5,770 nucleotides of DNA. It comes from an uncultured Mucispirillum sp. Lineage in GTDB: Bacteria > Chrysiogenota > Deferribacteres > Deferribacterales > Mucispirillaceae. This document shows positions 1-5,724 of the stretch, in pieces (within the stretch, counting starts at the first letter, position 1; the number at the start of each line of letters is the position of its first letter). Below the pieces are notes generated by a model. That model had not been told where the DNA came from, did no database searches, and saw only the letters and a list, made by a program, of their open reading frames with translations. Both the position numbers and the translations under genes were made by a program. The DNA is taken from positions 1-5,770 of the forward strand of contig CAMWVK010000123.1 in NCBI GenBank assembly GCA_947177675.1, written 5' to 3'.

Positions 1-2
1 GG

Positions 3-83
3 ATTATAGATATTGCATATAGTTACTACATTTTAGTTTGTTATAGACATTATAAATTTGCATATTATAGATTATTCGCCTAA
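3..83 (+). CDS. Possible C-terminal end of a + strand gene entering from the left
   Basis: One + strand frame is open from the window edge for 26 codons and stops at TAA 81-83. The peptide is short and tyrosine-rich (7 Tyr in 26) and resembles no family I know. A 26-codon open frame is not rare by chance in DNA this AT-rich, so the call is weak. Mild support comes from the hairpin followed by seven T about 20 bp downstream, which is where a terminator for such a gene would sit. The sequence left of the window would settle it. Confidence 0.2.
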   Translation: MIDIAYSYYILVCYRHYKFAYYRLFA

Positions 84-235
84 AATCAGAATAGACAAGT
101 GTTATATGGCTTAATTTCAGCATTATATTTTTTTAGTATATATCTGTAAAAATAGCTTTTTTATAAATAATATCAAATAATTACAACTATTATTTTAAAA
201 AAAATTGGAGGATAGAAAAACAAAATTATTTCTAC
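84..235. other. Intergenic stretch, no gene seen
   Basis: Apart from the terminator candidate, this very AT-rich stretch shows no credible gene. TTGCAT at 58-63 and TAAAAT at 81-86 are 17 bp apart and could be a second, distal + strand promoter, but they overlap the possible gene end and such matches are frequent in AT-rich DNA. A GGAGG at 207-211 looks like an SD but no start codon follows at a usable distance. Confidence 0.5.
103..134 (+). terminator. Weak candidate intrinsic terminator
   Basis: Bases 103-110 can pair with 120-127, with two single-base bulges and a 9-nt loop, and the stem is followed at once by seven T at 128-134. The stem is mostly A-U with only two G-C pairs, so it would be unstable. 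It would end a transcript coming from the left edge, upstream of the promoter at 236-264. Confidence 0.28.
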
Positions 236-264
236 TTGCAAAATAATAGAATATAGTTTATGAT
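236..264 (+). promoter_or_regulatory. Sigma-70-type promoter of the SprA-related gene
   Basis: A -35 TTGCAA at 236-241 and a -10 TATGAT at 259-264 are separated by exactly 17 bp. The -10 matches consensus at 5 of 6 bases and the -35 at 4 of 6. Transcription would start near 271, giving a leader of about 70 nt. The same -35 hexamer and spacing occur upstream of the minus-strand operon (4950-4978), which strengthens both calls. Confidence 0.55.
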
Positions 265-311
265 ACATATAGTAAATTATATAAAAGGTTGATATATTAA
301 GGCAGCACGCC

Positions 312-342
312 TGATTTCTTCCATATACTGATGAGGAAATTA
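312..342 (+). promoter_or_regulatory. Leader hairpin sequestering the SD of the SprA-related gene
   Basis: In the predicted mRNA leader, bases 312-321 pair without interruption with 333-342 around an 11-nt loop (322-332). Eight pairs are Watson-Crick and two are G-U (313/341 and 319/335). The 3' arm contains the whole SD (GAGG, 333-336) and the A of the ATG, so the ribosome site is masked when folded. A small GC-rich hairpin (AGGC 300-303 with GCCT 309-312) abuts its 5' side and competes only for base 312. The geometry resembles translational switches such as RNA thermometers or small-RNA-opened leaders. That function is inferred; the pairing is seen directly. Confidence 0.5.
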
Positions 343-1274
343 TGAGTGTTTCTGCTTTAACAAATTCTTTTTACAATTATGTTCCAGTTATTTCATCTCA
401 GTATGAAACATCAAGTACTAATAATATATCTAATTCTCAAAAGCAGGAAAATATTAAAGCAATAGATGATAAATATATTCAAACTCAAATAGTATCAAGT
501 AGTTATGAAAGAAATAATGAAACTACTTTAAACAATAATTCTAATAATGAAAATCCATCATCATATTTAACTGGCGAAGAAATACTTGCTTCAAAACCAG
601 AAAAAATCAATAATTCAAACCAACAGTTTACAGAAGAAGAACAGAAGCAAATAGATGAGCTGAAAGCACGAGATAGAGAAGTTAAAACTCATGAACAAGC
701 TCATATTGCAGCAGGCGGCTCCTATGTTTTGGGTGGTGCAAGCTATGATTATCAAACTGGTCCAGACGGTAAACAGTATGCAGTTGGTGGCAGTGTGAAT
801 ATTGATACTTCTCCTGTTAAGGGCGATCCAGAAGCAACTATTGCAAAAGCTCAAGTAGTTATTAAAGCAGCTCTTGCCCCTGCTGAACCATCAGGGCAGG
901 ACCAAAAAGTAGCTTCAACTGCCAGGCAAATGATGAGCGAAGCAAGAAAAGAATTAACACATCAGAAAAATGCTGAAATTAATGCAGAAACAAAAGATGA
1001 CAAAACAACAGCAAGTGAAAACGAAAGTGAAAATAATACAGAAAATAAAAAAACAGCAGTAAATACTGATAACAGAAAATCTTATGCAAATATTTCATTG
1101 AAAGAAAATGCAGATAAAGCAAATTACAGCACTGATAATACAACTGCTGCTGCAACTCATGCACCAGTTCAAAATGTTAAAGAAAGCAGTATTATGCCAG
1201 CAAAGCAGAAAAATAATCAAAATACAACTGCATATTCTTATAATATTGGCTCGCTTATATCATTAACAGCTTAA
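342..1274 (+). CDS. SprA-related family putative metalloprotease
   Basis: This 310-residue protein matches the SprA-related family (Pfam PF12118), thought to be zinc metalloproteases of unknown substrate. The conserved core is about residues 95-206: an acidic/Gln helix leads into H117-E-Q-A-H121, an HExxH motif, then a Gly-rich stretch ending in YAVGG (146-150), then ID(155)TSPV, GDPEATI (161-167) and ALAPAEPS (177-184). The sequence before residue 95 and after 206 is low complexity, rich in Asn, Ser, Thr, Lys and Glu, and probably disordered. No signal peptide or membrane segment is visible. The position where I recall a conserved Gly-Glu-Val reads Gly-Ser-Val (150-152) here. The start is supported by GAGG at 333-336, five bases upstream of the ATG. 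The gene is monocistronic and converges on the neighbouring operon. Family assignment is firm; protease activity is inferred from the motif. Confidence 0.88.
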   Translation: MSVSALTNSFYNYVPVISSQYETSSTNNISNSQKQENIKAIDDKYIQTQIVSSSYERNNETTLNNNSNNENPSSYLTGEEILASKPEKINNSNQQFTEEEQKQIDELKARDREVKTHEQAHIAAGGSYVLGGASYDYQTGPDGKQYAVGGSVNIDTSPVKGDPEATIAKAQVVIKAALAPAEPSGQDQKVASTARQMMSEARKELTHQKNAEINAETKDDKTTASENESENNTENKKTAVNTDNRKSYANISLKENADKANYSTDNTTAAATHAPVQNVKESSIMPAKQKNNQNTTAYSYNIGSLISLTA

Positions 1275-1301
1275 TTTTTAATACTTTCTTCAAAGTAATC
1301 T

Positions 1302-1377
1302 AGTATTCTTATACTGCTTTTATGCTTCTGAACTTACAAAAAATTCGCATTAGGCTTGTAAGATATATATTCTTACA
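1302..1377. terminator. Convergent intergenic inverted repeats, possible weak terminators
   Basis: The 134-bp gap between two converging genes should hold terminators for both. AGTAT 1302-1306 pairs with ATACT 1311-1315 over a TCTT loop, followed on the + strand by GCTTTTATG. CTTACAA 1333-1339 can pair with TTGTAAG 1356-1362. Alternatively TGTAAGA 1357-1363 pairs perfectly with TCTTACA 1371-1377 over a 7-nt loop. No stem is followed directly by a clean T-tract on either strand, so none is a textbook intrinsic terminator. Confidence 0.3.
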
Positions 1378-1408
1378 TACTGCAAACTATTTAAAACTAT
1401 ATATTAAT

Positions 1409-2731
1409 TTACTTCTGATTTTTCTTTAAACCATTGACCTGATAAAAATAAAGTTTAAACTCTCCATCTTTTATGCTCATAAATCTGTAAATATTTGCTT
1501 CATGGACTTCTGCAAAATACTTCGCTAAATTATCTTCTTTTTCTTTTGAAACAAATACTCCAAATGTGCTGTCACATTCTTCTATTGTGCAGGCTTCTGG
1601 ATAAGTAAATGTATTATATGAAAGAATAGATGATAATTCTGGATCATAACTAAAAATACAGTTATCATAACTTCCTAATATACTCTGCATAGCAATACGG
1701 GTAGATTCATATACCCTTGTATTTTCTATGTATCTTGGTGTAATAAGTGATTTACTGCTGATATTTGTATATGCAGATACCAGTACTAAAACTGCAGTAA
1801 TAACTCCGATTGTTACTTTATACCCATATATTTCATAATAATAGCCAGATAAAACTATTGCAGGAATAAGTAATGCACCTAAATTACGAACATCATAATT
1901 AGAAACTAAACTAAAAACAATACCGCCTGCTGCAAAAATAATACATGCTGTAAACAATGGAAACACTTTATCATCTATTCTTCTATTCCTAACTGCTGAA
2001 AAAATAATAAAAATAACAGGCAGATATATAATTACAAACAGCAGAAACCTATATACAAACTGCATTTCTGATTCAACAGGATATTTATAAAATAAATCAA
2101 ATACTCCATAATAATGGCTTAATCCAAATATTAATAACACTGCAGCAGATAAAACAGTAACAAATAAATACATTTTATCAGAAAGCATATCTTTTTTTAT
2201 AAAACTATATACTATATGATTTAATAAAAGCAGTATTCCTGAAAAATCTACACTAATGGCAAATATTATAGATACCGCCATCCAGACATAGTATTTTACA
2301 GATTTATCATCAACTGCTATCATATAAAAAGCATAGATATATAAAACAAAGCAGAAAATTAAAAGAGCATTTGGTGTCATAGACATATAAGAGTATGTTA
2401 TTGGTGGTGAAACAAAAAATAATATCATACTAAACCATGCACCATAATTATCTGATAGTTTTAATGTAAGTTCATATATAATAAGAGCAGAAAATGATAT
2501 AAAAATAATAGATGGCAGTCTTAACTGCAATGCAGATGAGCCAAAAAAATCCATACCTTTAAGTATATATTCAACTAAACCAGTTGGTGCAAGAGTTGTC
2601 CATGAAAGACCAAGACTCTTTAAATAAAGATATGCTTCATCTCCCCTTACAGGTAAAATATAAGCATTCCAGCAGTAATATATTGCTGCTAAAATAATAA
2701 AAAAAACTGCCATTCTATTTGTTTTTGTCAT
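1409..2731 (-). CDS. GT39/PMT_2-like membrane glycosyltransferase
   Basis: This 440-residue protein has about ten membrane segments (roughly 7-27, 72-90, 96-113, 119-138, 148-178, 187-205, 227-247, 257-276, 283-298, 305-321) and a soluble C-terminal tail of about 120 residues. That is the GT-C layout of the PMT/ArnT group, which moves sugars from a polyprenyl-phosphate carrier onto proteins or lipids outside the inner membrane. The first outer loop has the catalytic-type pair D31-E32 in GDEAYLY, and RLPS (71-74) opens the second segment as in the family. Two usual motifs are altered: the HPP-like site reads APT (48-50) and the TPD-like site reads TPN (119-121). It is somewhat short for the family. 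AAGAGG at 2738-2743 is a good SD 6 bp upstream. It is the last gene of the operon, 27 bp after the secreted protein. Acceptor and sugar cannot be told. Confidence 0.78.
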   Translation of the reverse strand: MTKTNRMAVFFIILAAIYYCWNAYILPVRGDEAYLYLKSLGLSWTTLAPTGLVEYILKGMDFFGSSALQLRLPSIIFISFSALIIYELTLKLSDNYGAWFSMILFFVSPPITYSYMSMTPNALLIFCFVLYIYAFYMIAVDDKSVKYYVWMAVSIIFAISVDFSGILLLLNHIVYSFIKKDMLSDKMYLFVTVLSAAVLLIFGLSHYYGVFDLFYKYPVESEMQFVYRFLLFVIIYLPVIFIIFSAVRNRRIDDKVFPLFTACIIFAAGGIVFSLVSNYDVRNLGALLIPAIVLSGYYYEIYGYKVTIGVITAVLVLVSAYTNISSKSLITPRYIENTRVYESTRIAMQSILGSYDNCIFSYDPELSSILSYNTFTYPEACTIEECDSTFGVFVSKEKEDNLAKYFAEVHEANIYRFMSIKDGEFKLYFYQVNGLKKNQK

Positions 2732-2758
2732 ACACTGCCTCTTATCTGCCTATTTTAA

Positions 2759-3862
2759 TTATATGCCTGCTTTTAAATAAATTATTTTATATCCATATTT
2801 ATGTATAATATTATCCAAAATAAAAATATTTGAAATAATAGTATTAATATCCATATATAACGGAGCAGCAGCTATAGTACATAAATTTATAAACTCTGTA
2901 TTAGATAGATATCCGCTGATATATGTTGCAAAGTCATTTAATATTACTTCATCAATTTTTAAAAGTTTTAACTGTTCATCTAAAAGTAATATACGCTTCT
3001 TAAATTCCTTACTGCTTGAAAGATTATCTATAATCTGAAAAATCTCATACTGCTCCATATCTCTTGACAAATATTCCACCATTTGACTGCTGAGATTATA
3101 CTGCACTGAAAGCTCTTTTATTCGCTTCATATTTGCAATAAGCTGCTGCAGCTGAATATTTGATTCTCTAATCTGCCTTATATACATATCTTCTGCCTGC
3201 TGTTTTGTAAGCCTGCCAGCAAGAACACCATATATTAGATACTGCATAAACTGATAATCATCTTTTTCTTCCATAATATCAAGCACATTAAAAATATCAT
3301 TGTATTTTGATGATGAATAATCTATATTTAAGCTTTTATCCCTTATTTCTGCATATAATGTGATACCTGTTTCATAAAAATCCAGCTCTATTTCTGCCTT
3401 TGTATCTTTATCTACATCTGGCAGTTCTCTTGGAGCATCAATGCTTGGAAGATTATATTCAAAATTATACTTATACTCATTTACTGTTGCTTTTGTAATA
3501 ATATCTGCAATAGAGATTTTTTTATTCTGAATTTTAAACATAAAAATCCATGGAGTATTAGAAGAATATCTTTCTTTACCGCCTATTATTACTGTATTTT
3601 TATTAATAGCAAGCCCAGTAAAAGTAATGTCTGGGTAATATCCACGCAGCATATTTTCAGGAGTTACTGCAAAAACATCTTTTCCTTTTTTAAAGCTGAT
3701 AGTATAAATAGTGCGTTTATTTAACTTTAATTCTGATATGCCAAAAGAATAACCATCTGAAATAGCCGCTATTGGTGTAAACTCTATAAAACTAACAACA
3801 GGTGCTGCAGTCAGATTGAAATAAACCAGCATAAAAAAAACAAATATAACAATACGCAGCAT
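2759..3862 (-). CDS. Secreted protein of unknown function, beta-rich then helical
   Basis: I do not recognise this 367-residue protein. It begins with a basic residue and a hydrophobic stretch (about 3-17) ending in LTAAP, a typical signal peptide with likely cleavage near 19-20, so the product should be periplasmic or envelope-exposed. Residues 21-175 look beta-rich, with alternating hydrophobic and polar residues and short Gly turns. Residues 190-367 look helical, with a Gln/Glu/Leu-rich, coiled-coil-like part around 217-300. There is one Cys (328), so no disulfide within a chain. No enzyme motif, lipobox or LPXTG is present. The start is supported by CAGG in the minus-strand SD region (3869-3872), 6 bp upstream. 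It lies 32 bp after the reductase gene and 27 bp before the glycosyltransferase, so it is almost certainly cotranscribed. An envelope role, perhaps as acceptor or partner of the glycosyltransferase, is a guess from position. Confidence 0.75.
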   Translation of the reverse strand: MLRIVIFVFFMLVYFNLTAAPVVSFIEFTPIAAISDGYSFGISELKLNKRTIYTISFKKGKDVFAVTPENMLRGYYPDITFTGLAINKNTVIIGGKERYSSNTPWIFMFKIQNKKISIADIITKATVNEYKYNFEYNLPSIDAPRELPDVDKDTKAEIELDFYETGITLYAEIRDKSLNIDYSSSKYNDIFNVLDIMEEKDDYQFMQYLIYGVLAGRLTKQQAEDMYIRQIRESNIQLQQLIANMKRIKELSVQYNLSSQMVEYLSRDMEQYEIFQIIDNLSSSKEFKKRILLLDEQLKLLKIDEVILNDFATYISGYLSNTEFINLCTIAAAPLYMDINTIISNIFILDNIIHKYGYKIIYLKAGI

Positions 3863-3894
3863 AAAAAACCTGCCTAATGAAACATATTAAACAA

Positions 3895-4890
3895 CTATAA
3901 CTTATGATTAATAACTATTCTTCCTTTGATTGGACTGTCATTTATTTTATCAAGATATTCGTTGATTTCAAAAATAGATATTTCATTACACATAAATGAA
4001 AGAGTTTTAAGATACCAGTCACCTGCAAGTTTATAAAGAGCTTCCCTTTTTAAACTGTGGGAACATCTAAGAGAATCAATACCAACCAGATTAATACCTC
4101 TTAATATTAAAGGCAGAAGTGATGAAGAAAATGACTCACTAAGAACAGCACCGCATACAGCAATAGTTGAACCGCCTTTAACTGAACGAATCATAGTGTT
4201 AAGCATATCTCCACCAAGAGTATCAATGCCTGCTACATATTTATCTTCTAATAAGTGTTTACCAGATTTATCTATAAAACTGTCTAAACTAAGAACATTT
4301 TTTGCTCCTAATTCATAGATAAAATCCTCACATTCCATATATTTAGTAACCGCAGTAACATTATATCCACATAAATTAAGTATGGAAACAGCAAAAGTAT
4401 CAATACCATAAGATGAGCCTCCAACAATCACATCTTTTGAATTAGTCTGAATACCTGCCGCCATAATTTCCATAACCGCAATAGCTGCAGCAATGCCATC
4501 AGAGCCAAGTGTCATACTGTCCTGCATAGAAAGACCTGTAGGCAGGCTTACTATCCATGATTCAGGAACACGGACAAACTGACCAAAACCTCCGGGTATA
4601 TCCTGCCCTAAACCATTGCCAAATATTAATACTTCATCACCCTCTCTGTAATGGATAGAATTAGATTCCACAACTATACCTGCAGCATCCACACCAGAAA
4701 CATAAGGATATACATTATTGCGAAAAGGAGTATTAGCTCTTGAAAAAAGAACATCATAAGAGTTAATAGTAGAATACATAACCTTAATTAAAACATCACC
4801 CGCTGGTAAATTCTCAGTATTTTCCAAAATCACATCTTTAACTATAGCTCCATTGTTTTCTGTAATAACAAAAGATCTAAATGAACTCAT
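3895..4890 (-). CDS. YhdH/AcuI-type zinc-free medium-chain reductase (alcohol dehydrogenase family)
   Basis: This 331-residue protein aligns by eye along its whole length with E. coli YhdH/AcuI, an NADPH-dependent acryloyl-CoA reductase of the medium-chain dehydrogenase superfamily. Shared landmarks are the GroES-like N-terminal part with LPAGDVLIKV (28-37), YPYVSGVDAAG (61-71), GDEVLIFGNGLG (84-95) and GGFGQFVRV (100-108). The C-terminal part has GIDTLGG (221-227), LILRGINLVGIDS (261-273) and the terminal GRIVI (323-327). Zinc-ligand cysteines are absent, as expected for this branch. The nucleotide-binding loop is divergent: where YhdH has GASGGVG, this protein has GSSYGID (158-164). The usual NYKDA motif reads NSYDV (43-47). 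Reductase activity on acryloyl-CoA or a related enone is therefore likely but not assured. AAGGAG at 4898-4903 sits 7 bp before the ATG, and the length equals the family norm. It is first in a three-gene operon. Confidence 0.82.
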   Translation of the reverse strand: MSSFRSFVITENNGAIVKDVILENTENLPAGDVLIKVMYSTINSYDVLFSRANTPFRNNVYPYVSGVDAAGIVVESNSIHYREGDEVLIFGNGLGQDIPGGFGQFVRVPESWIVSLPTGLSMQDSMTLGSDGIAAAIAVMEIMAAGIQTNSKDVIVGGSSYGIDTFAVSILNLCGYNVTAVTKYMECEDFIYELGAKNVLSLDSFIDKSGKHLLEDKYVAGIDTLGGDMLNTMIRSVKGGSTIAVCGAVLSESFSSSLLPLILRGINLVGIDSLRCSHSLKREALYKLAGDWYLKTLSFMCNEISIFEINEYLDKINDSPIKGRIVINHKL

Positions 4891-4897
4891 TAAATAT

Positions 4898-4920
4898 CTC
4901 CTTATTATTCTACAATAATA
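4898..4920 (-). promoter_or_regulatory. SD of the reductase gene with an abutting all-A-U hairpin
   Basis: On the minus strand, AAGGAG (4903-4898) lies 7 bp before the ATG at 4890 and fixes the start. Immediately upstream, TATTATT-GTAG-AATAATA (4920-4903) forms a perfect 7-bp stem with a 4-nt loop that overlaps the SD by one base. The stem is A-U only, so it may merely be chance in AT-rich DNA. Confidence 0.5.
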
Positions 4921-4949
4921 TATAATCCTGCATTTTTGACACTGTTATT

Positions 4950-4978
4950 AATATAACATATTTTTTCTTATTTTGCAA
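4950..4978 (-). promoter_or_regulatory. Sigma-70-type promoter of the three-gene operon
   Basis: On the minus strand, TTGCAA (4978-4973) is followed after exactly 17 bp by TATATT (4955-4950). Transcription would start near 4943, with a leader of about 53 nt before the reductase ATG. The hexamer and spacing repeat those of the promoter at 236-264. No operator-like palindrome overlaps it clearly. Confidence 0.55.
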
Positions 4979-5010
4979 TGAAGTATTTATAAGTTGTGAT
5001 GCCCTGCATA

Positions 5011-5043
5011 TTCCAGATTCTTTGGTTTCTTTTTAGAATGACA
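5011..5043 (-). repeat. Possible degraded dispersed repeat with inverted ends
   Basis: Read on the minus strand, this segment starts TGTCATTCT and ends AGAATCTGG. ATTCT and AGAAT (5039-5035 and 5021-5017) form inverted ends around 13 nt. It reminds me of the short intergenic repeats in many genomes that begin GTCATTCTGAG and end AAGAATCT. Only one copy is in the window, so repeat status is inferred from resemblance alone. Confidence 0.2.
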
Positions 5044-5059
5044 CATAAACCTTATGATA

Positions 5060-5078
5060 ATGCTTCTTAAAGAAGCAT
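5060..5078. repeat. Perfect 19-bp interrupted palindrome
   Basis: ATGCTTCTT and AAGAAGCAT are perfect inverted repeats around a single central A. As RNA this gives an 8-bp stem with a 3-nt loop. As DNA it could be an operator for a dimeric regulator. It lies about 80 bp upstream of the operon's -35 on the minus strand. No T-tract follows directly on either strand, so a terminator is less likely. Confidence 0.5.
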
Positions 5079-5310
5079 AGACGAATTTATTTTTGGCTGC
5101 ATATGATGGTTTAAAAAATTCAAAAAATATTTATAAATCATAATTAAAAATTCATTACTTACTTATATATAAGAAATATGTTTATATTCTAGATGAAAAA
5201 CCAGTATATTATACACATACTGCATATTTTTAGTAAAAATAAAAATACAAGAGTAAAGAAGTCATTTTGAAATTGTAACTGTCTCACAAATAAGCATATG
5301 GCAAAGGGAT

Positions 5311-5364
5311 AAATAATCGTTATGCTCTAAAAACATAATGAATTTAGAACATAACGGATAATTT
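5311..5364 (-). terminator. Long hairpin after the DUF805 gene, likely terminator
   Basis: Bases 5311-5331 pair with 5343-5364 over an 11-nt loop, interrupted only by one A/A mismatch, one bulge and one position (5325/5349) that is G-U in the minus-strand RNA but C-A in the + strand RNA. The hairpin therefore folds slightly better on the minus strand, where it begins 3 bp past the DUF805 stop. The minus-strand 3' flank is only moderately U-rich. The + strand flank, TTTTTATTATATTT, is more U-rich, so the element could act in both directions. Confidence 0.6.
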
Positions 5365-5367
5365 TTA

Positions 5368-5724
5368 TTATATTTCGGCAGGTTTTTCACCAAATTTGTT
5401 TGCTCCATCTGTACCAGGCTGGATAAACAAATAAATATTATATAAAGGTACTAATAATAAAAGACCATTCTTATCTATATCCTGCACTCTTCTATAAGAA
5501 TATCCCAATGAAGGTAAAAGAACAGCAAGAGAATATAGTGAAGGAATAAAAGCAAAAACAGATAATATGCTTGATAATATACTGCATATTATAGATAATA
5601 CAACCATTACTACTGTATTTACTGCGATTGCATACCAAAATGATTTACGAGATACCCTCCCTTTAAAATTAAAATAGTTTGTAAGCATATCTTTATATGC
5701 TCCAATAAATTGAGAAACATTCAT
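5368..5724 (-). CDS. DUF805 family small membrane protein
   Basis: This 118-residue protein has the DUF805 (Pfam PF05656, YhaH/YiaW-like) signature in order: NYFNFKGRVSRKSFWYAIAVN (16-36), hydrophobic segments at about 30-58 and 62-75, RRVQDIDKNG (78-87), a last hydrophobic stretch (88-102) and a tail with GTDGANKFGEKP (104-115). Members are inner-membrane proteins of unknown function. The family's usual RRLHD motif reads RRVQD here, losing the His, and the Gly-rich positions after it are shortened. The start is supported by GGGAGAGG at 5736-5729, 4 bp upstream. Length is normal for the family. It is separated from the downstream operon by a 477-bp gap and a hairpin, so it is probably its own unit. 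Its promoter is unclear or lies beyond the right edge. Confidence 0.88.
   Translation of the reverse strand: MNVSQFIGAYKDMLTNYFNFKGRVSRKSFWYAIAVNTVVMVVLSIICSILSSILSVFAFIPSLYSLAVLLPSLGYSYRRVQDIDKNGLLLLVPLYNIYLFIQPGTDGANKFGEKPAEI

Larger units (their letters stand above)
4979..5310. other. Long AT-rich intergenic stretch without a convincing gene
   Basis: Between the operon promoter and the hairpin after the DUF805 gene lie about 330 bp with no credible coding region. The longest notable frame, 5193-5270 on the + strand (25 codons), has no SD. The stretch holds a palindrome at 5060-5078, a possible degraded dispersed repeat at 5011-5043 and AT-only inverted repeats such as TATTTTT-AGT-AAAAATA near 5225-5241. 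It may be repeat-derived, or may carry a small RNA that I cannot define. Confidence 0.45.

Noticed and set aside
207..211. Strong SD-like GGAGG upstream of the SprA-related gene
   Set aside because: No ATG, GTG or TTG follows within a usable distance and the frame soon stops, so it starts no gene.
282..316. Possible flagellar sigma-28 or sigma-54 promoter before the SprA-related gene
   Set aside because: GCCTGATT only loosely resembles a sigma-28 -10 and its -35 candidate is too far away; no GG-N10-GC pair with the right context is present.
615..854. 79-codon minus-strand open frame inside the SprA-related gene
   Set aside because: It lies opposite the conserved core of a well-supported gene and its Cys/Phe/Leu-rich product resembles nothing; it is an antisense shadow.
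979..1164. 61-codon minus-strand open frame inside the SprA-related gene
   Set aside because: Its Leu/Tyr/Phe/His-rich product merely mirrors the low-complexity tail on the other strand, and it resembles no family.
5193..5270. 25-codon + strand frame in the large intergenic gap
   Set aside because: No SD upstream, a short length expected by chance, and no recognisable features.
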